Assembly: GCA_947494435.1 (NCBI GenBank)
Contig: CANLUY010000007.1
Span: 1-33,433, forward strand
From: an uncultured Litoreibacter sp.
GTDB taxonomy: Bacteria > Pseudomonadota > Alphaproteobacteria > Rhodobacterales > Rhodobacteraceae
Direction: 5' to 3'
Length of the DNA stretch: 33,433 bases
The position numbers and the translations under genes are program-made. Positions 27,492-33,433 of the stretch are shown here, in pieces (position 1 is the first letter of the stretch; the number at the start of each line of letters is the position of its first letter). A model generated the notes under the pieces. It was not told where the DNA came from and did not search any database. It saw only the letters and a list, made by a program, of their open reading frames with translations.

Positions 27492-29366
27492 TTAGATTAC
27501 GGCTTCGATCTTCTGGTGATACCCATCGACACGCTTTTCGATGATGGCGCGTAAGGCGGCAACGTCACCTGCAGCAATTGCTGCTTCAAGATCACGAAGT
27601 GTCTTAACCATTTCGATTTCCGACAAATGTCCCTCTTGCGCGCGCAAAATCTTTTCATGGGGCGTAGGCAGTGTATTATCGCCGATCAAAAGCTCTTCAT
27701 ACAGCTTCTCACCCGGTCTCAGGCCAACGGTCTCAATAGCGATATCACCATGTGGATTATCTGCATCTTTGACAGACCGCCCCGACAGCTCAATGACACG
27801 GCGGGCGAGGTCACGGATTGAAACCGGTGTCCCCATATCCAAAACAAACACGTCCCCACCCTCTGCGTAGGCACCAGCTAAAAGCACGAGCCGGGCTGCC
27901 TCGGGAATAGTCATGAAGTAGCGTGTGATTTTGTCATGCGTCAGTGTGACAGGACCGCCACGTGCGATTTGATCTTGAAACAACGGAATGACTGACCCGG
28001 ACGAGCCAAGCACATTGCCGAAACGAACCATGGAAAATTTCGTTGTTTCGCAACGGGTCTGGATATCCTGTACAACCAACTCAGCAAGCCGTTTGCTGGC
28101 TCCCATAACATTTGTCGGTCGCACGGCCTTGTCGGTCGACACCAGAATAAACCGCTCAACATTGGCTGCAGCTGCCGCATTCGCGGTCACTCTTGTTCCA
28201 ATGATGTTGTTCCGTGCACCTTCAATCTCGTTTTTCTCTACCAACGGCACATGTTTGTAGGCAGCCGCGTGAAGGACAATATCGACCCGGTGCTCGGTCA
28301 GAACCCGATCTAACAACGGGCGGTCACATACCGACCCAATACAGGCTTCGATACTGATCCCGAAATCATCAGCAAGTGGCTGCAATTCACGCTCGATCAA
28401 ATACAGTGCGTACTCACTGTGATCGAAAAGGACGAGGCGTTGTGGATTGCACCGCAATATCTGTCTACACAGTTCAGATCCAATCGACCCACCTGCCCCG
28501 GTTACCAATATCGAACGACCCGCATATGCACGCGCGACCTCAGGGATCTCTAGGTCAACCTTGTCTCGACCCAATAACATATCTGGCGTAACAGGTCGGA
28601 GACTGTCAGCAAGACCGTCACCTTCCATCATTTCGCTGTAGGATGGCAGAGCATGTACGTCACAGCCCAGTTGGGTCAGTTCGCGGATCAACATTTGGCG
28701 CACTTCGTTTGAGGCAGACGGTGTCGCAAGCAATACACGCTGCACTTGGCCTTTGTTCACCAACTCAACCAATGCGTTGCGCGATCTGACACGCAATCCT
28801 GAAACCGTCATTTGCTGTAAAGTTACGTTGTCGTCGATGAATGTGACCGGACGCATATCAGGGTCCAGCCGCAAAGCGGACAGCAGTTGTACGCCTGCGG
28901 ATCCAGCTCCATAAATCGCAACTGGAATACGCCCACTGTTGTGAACGACAAGTGTTTGCACCCATGCTTTGCCCAACATCCGCGACGCGATGTGAAGGAT
29001 CAAAAACATAGAGCCAAAGATCAATGGGATCGAACGCGGACCGGGCAGATCGGTAAAGTAGCTGGTCGAGCTGGCGATCCCCATTAAAACACAAACCGTC
29101 ATAGCACTGCGCCCGATATCGGCCATCTCATACGCGCTGAGCTTCGCCCGGTTCAGTTCGAAATAACTAAACAGCGGGATTGCGATAAGCGTCACGATTA
29201 AAAAAATTTGCCAAGATGCAGCTATTTGCCCTGTTGGAGTGGCCGTGCCAAATCTCAAAGCAAACGAGATGTACAATGCAATCGGGACGAGCAGAGTGTC
29301 TAAAGCCAGAAGTACAGTGCGTTTGGTCCGCCGTGAAAGAGCATTCAGGAAATCAAACAAATTCAC
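27492..29366 (-). CDS. Membrane-bound nucleotide-sugar 4,6-dehydratase (WbpM/CapD family)
   Basis: A 624-residue inner-membrane enzyme. N-terminal hydrophobic segments at about 18-38, 52-68, 87-103 and 112-128 precede a first Rossmann-like domain (YGAGSAGVQLL, 152-162) and the catalytic SDR domain: VTGAGGSIGSEL (288-299), AAYKHVPLVE, and TDKAVRPTNVMGASKRLAE with Met421/Lys425. It converts UDP-GlcNAc to the 4-keto-6-deoxy sugar used for QuiNAc, FucNAc or bacillosamine. The start is GTG 29366 with AAGGGA eight bases upstream. The GTG overlaps the stop of a 26-codon leader ORF. Its likely partner is the SDR-PGT fusion. Confidence 0.94.
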   Translation of the reverse strand: MNLFDFLNALSRRTKRTVLLALDTLLVPIALYISFALRFGTATPTGQIAASWQIFLIVTLIAIPLFSYFELNRAKLSAYEMADIGRSAMTVCVLMGIASSTSYFTDLPGPRSIPLIFGSMFLILHIASRMLGKAWVQTLVVHNSGRIPVAIYGAGSAGVQLLSALRLDPDMRPVTFIDDNVTLQQMTVSGLRVRSRNALVELVNKGQVQRVLLATPSASNEVRQMLIRELTQLGCDVHALPSYSEMMEGDGLADSLRPVTPDMLLGRDKVDLEIPEVARAYAGRSILVTGAGGSIGSELCRQILRCNPQRLVLFDHSEYALYLIERELQPLADDFGISIEACIGSVCDRPLLDRVLTEHRVDIVLHAAAYKHVPLVEKNEIEGARNNIIGTRVTANAAAAANVERFILVSTDKAVRPTNVMGASKRLAELVVQDIQTRCETTKFSMVRFGNVLGSSGSVIPLFQDQIARGGPVTLTHDKITRYFMTIPEAARLVLLAGAYAEGGDVFVLDMGTPVSIRDLARRVIELSGRSVKDADNPHGDIAIETVGLRPGEKLYEELLIGDNTLPTPHEKILRAQEGHLSEIEMVKTLRDLEAAIAAGDVAALRAIIEKRVDGYHQKIEAVI

Positions 29367-29443
29367 AAATATTTTCCCTTGGCTTTAAGACTATCCGAGG
29401 GGCGACCTACTGCCCGTATCGAAGATTTTTCGGTGTATGCCAT
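29363..29443 (-). CDS. Candidate 26-residue leader peptide coupled to the dehydratase gene
   Basis: An ORF with ATG 29443 and a strong ribosome-binding site (TGAGGT at 29449-29454, five-base spacer). It encodes a basic peptide beginning MAYTEKSSIR and ending LKAKGKYL. Its TGA overlaps the GTG start of the dehydratase gene as GTGA, and the dehydratase ribosome-binding site lies inside it. This is the layout of a translationally coupled small gene. No family or membrane span is recognised. It could be a functional peptide or only a means to drive translation of the membrane enzyme. Confidence 0.5.
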   Translation of the reverse strand: MAYTEKSSIRAVGRPSDSLKAKGKYL

Positions 29444-29514
29444 TTTTTACCTCATTTGCAAACACAACCATTGACCTTGGCTCCTTCCGGCTTAGCGGAC
29501 AAAGCAATAAACAT

Positions 29515-29546
29515 GCGGTTTTCCGCCACCGATACGCGTATCGGTG
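29515..29546. promoter_or_regulatory. Perfect 20-bp palindrome with an abutting small hairpin
   Basis: CACCGATACGCGTATCGGTG (29527-29546) is a perfect 20-bp palindrome without a loop, and GCGG-TTTT-CCGC (29515-29526) abuts it. It lies between the repC-distal parS and the dehydratase gene. A loopless palindrome suits a dimeric DNA-binding protein better than a terminator. It might be an operator for the polysaccharide genes or part of the plasmid maintenance region; no known consensus is recognised. Confidence 0.55.
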
Positions 29547-29580
29547 CGACAACCTCCGCTCGATAGGATCGCGAGATGGA

Positions 29581-29602
29581 AAAGTTGACAGCTGTCAACT
29601 TT
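29581..29602. promoter_or_regulatory. parS centromere-like palindrome downstream of repC
   Basis: GTTGACAGCTGTCAAC (29584-29599) fits the repABC parS consensus GTT-N4-GC-N4-AAC and is extended by AAA/TTT to a 22-bp perfect palindrome. It starts immediately after the repC stop codon. RepB, the ParB-type protein, is expected to bind it for segregation. An identical core lies upstream of repC. Confidence 0.9.
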
Positions 29603-30772
29603 CTAAGCCGCGGTTGCATTTGTTGTGTTCAGCAACGCCATCACCATTGGCCCTGGCGAAAACGCCCCTGCCCTCGCTTTGGTCGTCAGGCTGCGAATAT
29701 AGCCGCCGGGGCTATTAATTTGCGCCATACGTTGCAACATGCAGGCGACAACGATTGCAGCGCGATCTCGCCCCATGATCTCACACGCCTCATCCCATGC
29801 ATCAGGGCTAATACCCATCATACCGCGTAACATATCTGCAGCCACGACGAGTTGATGCCAATGGCGTATTGGATCTTGCACATAGTCCTGCAGATCGGGG
29901 CACGCTTTTACGACAACAGCTAAGGGTAATGTCCTCTCGTCTGATTGTTCCCCCTGTCCCTCTTGATTTTCTAAGCAAGGTTCAGATTCAAATGAGTCTG
30001 GTTTTGAATTCTGATAGTGCCGCTCATTTTGACCGTCATTGCCGCTCTTTTCTTGTGTCTGATTGGGGGGAAATGCAGCAAGCGTTTGCTGTAGCAATGC
30101 TGAGAGTTCTTCGCTGAGATCTGCCAGTTCTTCCATGCCAAGCTTGCGGCGCAATGCCCGTCGACAAAGACGCGCTCCATCCTCAATTGCGTCCCAACGT
30201 GCAGGTAGCCCCTCCTCGCGGCCATATGCAGCCAGCTTGGTGCAATCCCGCAGCTTTAAGACGCAAACTTCCCTCGCCCGTCTGAGCGCTTCCTGTGCCT
30301 GCTTCACTTCCTCTGCGGCGTCGGCAAATTCATTGGCGCGGTGCAGAAGTGGTCGGAGATCAAACCCAAAGGCATGAGTGACTGTGCCGTCCCGCCCACG
30401 GGCCGCATAGCGCTTCCCATTGGGGCTATCGTGGCGCAGGATGACCCCTACCCTCACCAATGCTGCCAAATGGCGACGCAACGTGCTTTCCGCCATGCCG
30501 TGCGCGCGTTCGGCTAAAGATGCATTTGACGGAAACACGATCAAAGCCGGTCCATCTTGAAGCTCTGAATTCGGATAGAAACTAATCAACGCATTGAGCA
30601 CGGTCAGATCGCGGTCAGTCAGCCCAAAGACGGTGCGTGCCGTGCAGATCGTACGAAACATCTGCCATTTCTCCTGCGGTTCGACAGCCTCGTCGGTTTC
30701 GACCAATGCTTGATGTGCCAGAAGACCAGCCGAAACCGGTCGCCCAAAAGGCGTTCTTGTCAAATGTTCCAT
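29603..30772 (-). CDS. repC: Replication initiator RepC (repABC family)
   Basis: A 389-residue initiator of plasmid replication. The N-terminus MEHLTRTPFGRPVSAGLLAHQ and a winged-helix region (VFPSNASLAERAHGMAESTLRRHLAALVRVGVILR) are typical of RepC, as is the C-terminal block SPDAWDEACEIMGRDRAAIVVACML. A hydrophilic linker of about 45 residues rich in E, Q, N and S separates the halves. The frame extends to TTG 30835, but that lies within the parS palindrome; ATG 30772 is the family-like start, with a weak ribosome-binding site. It follows repB after about 200 bases that hold parS and the candidate antisense RNA. Confidence 0.95.
   Translation of the reverse strand: MEHLTRTPFGRPVSAGLLAHQALVETDEAVEPQEKWQMFRTICTARTVFGLTDRDLTVLNALISFYPNSELQDGPALIVFPSNASLAERAHGMAESTLRRHLAALVRVGVILRHDSPNGKRYAARGRDGTVTHAFGFDLRPLLHRANEFADAAEEVKQAQEALRRAREVCVLKLRDCTKLAAYGREEGLPARWDAIEDGARLCRRALRRKLGMEELADLSEELSALLQQTLAAFPPNQTQEKSGNDGQNERHYQNSKPDSFESEPCLENQEGQGEQSDERTLPLAVVVKACPDLQDYVQDPIRHWHQLVVAADMLRGMMGISPDAWDEACEIMGRDRAAIVVACMLQRMAQINSPGGYIRSLTTKARAGAFSPGPMVMALLNTTNATAA
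29930..30065. other. Putative origin of replication inside repC
   Basis: In repABC plasmids the origin lies inside repC. The part of this repC encoding the low-complexity linker is noticeably richer in A+T than its surroundings and is the best internal candidate. No iterons or DnaA boxes were confirmed, so this rests on family knowledge and base composition by eye. Confidence 0.3.
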
Positions 30773-30820
30773 TTCTGATTCACGTAGGCAAAACTTATTG
30801 GTCCGCCGGGCATAACGGTT

Positions 30821-30836
30821 GTTGACAGCTGTCAAC
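30821..30836. promoter_or_regulatory. parS centromere-like palindrome between repB and repC
   Basis: A second exact GTTGACAGCTGTCAAC, here without the AAA/TTT extension. It contains TTGACA on both strands; the plus-strand copy (30822-30827) is the -35 box of the candidate antisense RNA promoter. RepB binding here could therefore affect copy control as well as segregation. Confidence 0.9.
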
Positions 30837-30851
30837 TTAGGAAGCTAGATT
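30822..30851 (+). promoter_or_regulatory. Candidate promoter of the repABC antisense RNA
   Basis: Perfect -35 TTGACA (30822-30827), an 18-base spacer and -10 TAGATT (30846-30851), reading opposite to repABC. Predicted transcription start near 30858, about 15 bases before a hairpin terminator. Confidence 0.6.
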
Positions 30852-30857
30852 CGGAGT

Positions 30858-30906
30858 GCTAGAACGAATTGAGCCTCTTGGGATGTCATGTCCTGGGGGG
30901 CTTTTT
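30858..30906 (+). ncRNA. Candidate counter-transcribed RNA (incompatibility/copy-control RNA)
   Basis: repABC plasmids carry a short antisense RNA between repB and repC that limits RepC synthesis. Here a plus-strand transcript starting near 30858 would be about 50 bases and end in a hairpin: AGCCTCTTGGGA (30872-30883) pairs with TCCTGGGGGGCT (30891-30902), including several G-T wobbles, around a TGTCATG loop, followed by TTTTT (30902-30906). Position, orientation, size and terminator fit the family. The exact 5' end is inferred from the promoter. Confidence 0.7.
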
Positions 30907-30958
30907 CTTTGGTCCCGCCCTGTCTCGTGCCTTTCTTGTTGTTACTGCTCCCTATCGA

Positions 30959-30975
30959 AACCCCGTTTCGGGGTT
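30959..30975 (-). terminator. Hairpin at the repB stop codon (attenuator-like)
   Basis: AACCCCG/CGGGGTT with a three-base loop overlaps the repB TAA stop and is followed leftward by only TTTCG. It is a stable stem with a weak T-run, probably reducing or pausing read-through from repB toward repC. In repABC systems leader structures in this spacer cooperate with the antisense RNA. Confidence 0.5.
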
Positions 30976-31930
30976 ATTCTCCGCGCGTTTTCCAATCGCG
31001 GTGAATCTGCGAAATATTCGCGGCCAACCAATCATCAAATCCGTCGGCCTTGCTGAATGTCAGTGTCAAACCTGCCTTGCCGCGCTTCGCGCTCCCGATT
31101 TTGGCGCCGTCATGGGTTTTAAGTGGTGTCGTGGCAGGTGGCTTTGCCTTTGGTGCCGCCAGAGAGGCCATCACTGCCTCGAACCGCGCATCAGATGACT
31201 TGGCGCCGGTCTTGGTTATTGCATCCAGAAGGGTCTGTTCTTGCGTTTTTGTCTCCGCGATCTTTGCGACAAGCTCTGTCCACCTGTTCCGGCCAATGCT
31301 TGGCGCTGCACCTATGGCCGCGATCACTTTCGGCGGCAAACCATCCGCGACAGAGAACATGCGGCTGATCACCGTCTTATCGACGCTCAATGCATCGCAA
31401 ATTACCTTCCGATCATAACCCGCGTCCCGCATCTGGCGGGCGAAATGAACTTTCTCAATGAAAGAGAGGTCTTTGCGGGCCGAGTTCTCCTGCCCTTGGG
31501 CAAGGATCAAGTCGCGATCGTTGAGGTCCCGCACCATCGCTTTGACGGGCAGGCGCAGCTCGCGCAACGCCGCCACACGGCGGCGTCCATAGACAATTTG
31601 ATACCGTCCCTCATGATTGGGATCCTGCCGCACCATCACCGGCACTTGCTGGCCGTATTCCTTGATGGATGCGACAAGCTTGGCATGTGCCTCGGGATCA
31701 TCGTCCAGCCTGTCTTGCAAACCGCCAGGGTCGATCTGATCAGCGACCAATTCAACCAAGGCGCGGGCCTTCAATTCAGCAATGGACTGGCTGACCGCGC
31801 CAATCGCCCCTTTGGAATAGCGCGGCGATTTAGATGGGGCAGGGGAGGCTGACTTGGTCTCTAACGGGCTATCTGGGGTCTGTTTTTGTGGATCTTCTAT
31901 TAACCCCTTGAGCAGATCTTTGCGCGCCAT
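30974..31930 (-). CDS. repB: Plasmid partition protein RepB (ParB family)
   Basis: A 318-residue centromere-binding protein. RYSKGAIGAVSQSIAEL near residue 37 is a conserved RepB block. The ParB core follows: IDPGGLQDRLDDDPEAHAKL, then GRYQIVYGRRRVAALREL (GxRR nuclease-like motif) and LILAQGQENSARKDLSFIEK, leading to a helix-turn-helix around DRKVICDALSVDKTVISRM. It binds parS (29581-29602 and 30821-30836) and acts with the RepA ATPase. Its ATG is three bases after the repA stop, with GGGAGA upstream. Confidence 0.95.
   Translation of the reverse strand: MARKDLLKGLIEDPQKQTPDSPLETKSASPAPSKSPRYSKGAIGAVSQSIAELKARALVELVADQIDPGGLQDRLDDDPEAHAKLVASIKEYGQQVPVMVRQDPNHEGRYQIVYGRRRVAALRELRLPVKAMVRDLNDRDLILAQGQENSARKDLSFIEKVHFARQMRDAGYDRKVICDALSVDKTVISRMFSVADGLPPKVIAAIGAAPSIGRNRWTELVAKIAETKTQEQTLLDAITKTGAKSSDARFEAVMASLAAPKAKPPATTPLKTHDGAKIGSAKRGKAGLTLTFSKADGFDDWLAANISQIHRDWKTRGE
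31837..31844 (+). repeat. First rightward GGGNAGGG (KOPS-like) octamer beyond the polarity switch
   Basis: GGGCAGGG inside repB. The full set of GGGNAGGG octamers found by eye is: plus strand at 31837, 32562, 3442, 4302, 4768 (GGGTAGGG) and 5924; minus strand at 30446 (GGGTAGGG), 29666, 19944 and 12181 (GGGTAGGG). All point away from the interval 30453-31837. Confidence 0.6.
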
Positions 31931-31933
31931 GTG

Positions 31934-33112
31934 CTATCTCCCCCATGCCTGTTGGATGAGACCTTCGATCTCTCCATTGACCGAATTGAGACTCTCCATT
32001 GCACGTTCATAAGTCGTGCGTGTGAATTGACCTTTTTCCACCTCGTAGAGCGTTTGTTTTGTGATCCCGGCGTCAGAGATTGCCGTCGATTTCAAAACCG
32101 CATGGTTGAGGACGTTTTCCCCGAACATCGACCGCATGAAACTAACCATTTGGTTCTGCGGTCCATCACCGGGTTCATATCTTGTGATCACATATCTCAT
32201 CCAATCATAAGACATGTCCCCACCGGCCTCGCTGACCACACCAAGAAGGTTGGATGTCATCAACAAAAATTGACACATCGACATCACGTCTAGCATTTGA
32301 GGATGGACCGTCACCAGAACGGCCGTCGCGGCGGACAGGGCGCTCATAGTCAGAAATCCTAGCTGTGGCGGGCAATCAATGACTACTAGATCATAGTCAG
32401 CTTCGATTTCGGCCAGCTTATCGCCGACTCTGGTAAAGAAGAGATTACCAGAGCGTTCGGCCAGGGCAGCAGGCGTCTCATGCTCGAACTCCATCAGGTC
32501 CAAATTGCCCGGGATAATATCGAGATTCGTGAAATAGGTCTTTTGGATCACATCGCTGATAGGGCAGGGGTCTTCATACCGGATCGCATCATAAAGTGTG
32601 CCACCGTCTAGCAAATCGAATTCTGGTTGAAATCCATGCAGTGCGGACAACGATGCCTGAGGGTCAAGATCTAGGGCTAATACACGATACCCATCAAGCG
32701 CAGCTTTCTGCGCAAGATGCGCCGCTGTCGTCGTTTTGCCAGACCCCCCTTTGAAGTTGATGACGGTGATCACTTGCAAATGATCGTTATTTCTGCGGCC
32801 AGGAATGTAAGTTCCCGGTGATTTAGTGCCTTTTTCTAGCATCTCACGCAGGGCTTGGATATCATCAGGGGAATAGTACCGGCGACCACCCGTCCGGATC
32901 TCAGGTTCCGGTCCACGCCCGTCGAGATGCAGCTTACGCAAGTAAGCATCATTCACACCCAAGAGGGCTGCGACCTCACCGGACGTGAATTTGCGCAGCT
33001 CACGCTGTGCATCCGGCGGGAACAACTGCTCCCTATGGGCCTGCAAACGGGCGGAGAGTTTCTCCGCATGTTCACCAACCAGTCGGTCAATCCGTTCGAG
33101 CTTTTGCAACAT
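31934..33112 (-). CDS. repA: Plasmid partition ATPase RepA (ParA family)
   Basis: A 392-residue ParA-type ATPase. The N-terminal region has a helix-turn-helix (FTSGEVAALLGVNDAYLRKLHLDGRG, then GGRRYYSPDDIQALR) for autorepression. The deviant Walker A is INFKGGSGKTTTAAHLA (about residues 116-132), with RVLALDLDPQASLS (A') and YDLVVIDCPPQLG (Walker B). It segregates the plasmid with RepB and represses the operon. First gene of repABC. ATG 33112 has a modest ribosome-binding site. The upstream region carries repeated dyads that may be its operator. Confidence 0.96.
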   Translation of the reverse strand: MLQKLERIDRLVGEHAEKLSARLQAHREQLFPPDAQRELRKFTSGEVAALLGVNDAYLRKLHLDGRGPEPEIRTGGRRYYSPDDIQALREMLEKGTKSPGTYIPGRRNNDHLQVITVINFKGGSGKTTTAAHLAQKAALDGYRVLALDLDPQASLSALHGFQPEFDLLDGGTLYDAIRYEDPCPISDVIQKTYFTNLDIIPGNLDLMEFEHETPAALAERSGNLFFTRVGDKLAEIEADYDLVVIDCPPQLGFLTMSALSAATAVLVTVHPQMLDVMSMCQFLLMTSNLLGVVSEAGGDMSYDWMRYVITRYEPGDGPQNQMVSFMRSMFGENVLNHAVLKSTAISDAGITKQTLYEVEKGQFTRTTYERAMESLNSVNGEIEGLIQQAWGR

Positions 33113-33433
33113 CTCTGCCCTATCGCCACCGTTTGTTACGGCTTTTTGCGTCTTTTTCTGTTCTTAGCGTAATTGAATGCAGGGAAATGGGGATTCGGGC
33201 AAGCAAAATATTCTGAACCATTCGGAATCCAGCACGATACCTTGTGGCACGATTCTTCTGCCCTACCAGATAGATGACTCATCAGGTGCGCATACCTGAT
33301 ACACCGTATCGCAGTGTTAAGCAGAATAAAGTTCTATGATTATACCTGAACCTCAAGCGACTGGTTGACCACACAAGAGAAACCGATGCAAATTGCCGCC
33401 AAGCGGAAATGGGTGAGCGATATGGGTTGGTTG
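33113..33433. promoter_or_regulatory. repA / phosphatase divergent regulatory region with repeats
   Basis: No gene is seen here; the region continues across the circle junction to base 65. It contains two TTCNGAA dyads exactly 10 bases apart (33211-33217 and 33221-33227), flanked by GGATTC (33191-33196) and GAATCC (33225-33230). It also holds ATCAGGT-N6-ACCTGAT (33281-33300), with ATACCTGA repeated at 33292-33299 and 33342-33349. TATGAT (33335-33340) is a possible -10 for the phosphatase gene. The repeats may be operators for RepA and a second regulator. Confidence 0.5.
33357..33433. repeat. Terminal direct repeat marking circularity (second copy)
   Basis: Identical to bases 1-77. One copy should be removed when the replicon is closed. 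Confidence 0.93.

Noticed and set aside
30763-30813. 16-codon ORF overlapping the repC start
   Set aside because: No ribosome-binding site, and it lies in an untranslated control region where chance ATGs are common.

Overview
The window is a complete small circular replicon. Its first 77 bases are repeated exactly at its end (1-77 = 33357-33433), as in a circular contig with an untrimmed overlap, so the true circle is 33,356 bp. It carries a repABC replication and partition module with 16-bp parS-type palindromes (GTTGACAGCTGTCAAC). Nearly everything else is surface-polysaccharide synthesis and export. RepABC replication, moderate GC content and the gene types point to an alphaproteobacterium, most likely a marine Rhodobacteraceae (roseobacter). 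The cargo resembles the rhamnose-operon 'biofilm plasmids' of that group. No relaxase, conjugation gene, transposase, toxin-antitoxin pair, CRISPR array, tRNA or rRNA was seen.

Layout. 66-3108 (+): a PPP-type metallophosphatase, then a Wzc-type chain-length regulator/tyrosine autokinase. 3125-6448 (-): a tightly coupled rmlC-rmlB-rmlD-rmlA operon for dTDP-L-rhamnose. 6756-8075 (+): UDP-glucose 6-dehydrogenase. 8286-11465: divergent oxyR and katG. 11521-11625 (-): an overlooked 34-residue single-span membrane protein. 11734-12168 (+): a MarR regulator that looks leaderless. 12283-21133 (-): a long operon in transcription order SDR-phosphoglycosyltransferase fusion, Wzx, methyltransferase, GT2, WbuX, HisH-like, HisF-like, Wzy/ligase. 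21282-22511 (+): a WbuB-like GT4. 22508-25829 (-): fnlA-fnlB-fnlC for UDP-L-FucNAc. 25969-29366 (-): Wza-like exporter and a WbpM/CapD-type dehydratase, the latter preceded by a 26-codon leader ORF. 29603-33112 (-): repA-repB-repC, with a candidate antisense RNA between repB and repC.

How the genes fit together (inference from families). The membrane dehydratase makes the 4-keto-6-deoxy-GlcNAc nucleotide. The SDR half of the fusion would reduce it to a QuiNAc/FucNAc-type sugar, and the PGT half would load it onto undecaprenyl phosphate. WbuB would add L-FucNAc. WbuX with the HisH/HisF-like pair would turn the N-acetyl into an acetamidino group (L-FucNAm). The GT2 would add a sugar, probably rhamnose. 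Wzx flips the unit, Wzy polymerises or ligates it, and Wza/Wzc export it under phosphorylation control, with the metallophosphatase a possible counter-enzyme. OxyR/KatG adds peroxide defence.

Two whole-replicon patterns stand out. All ten GGGNAGGG (KOPS-like) octamers I found by eye point away from the repB/repC region, with one reversal between about 5.9 and 12.2 kb. The proximal parS also contains the -35 box of the candidate copy-control antisense RNA.
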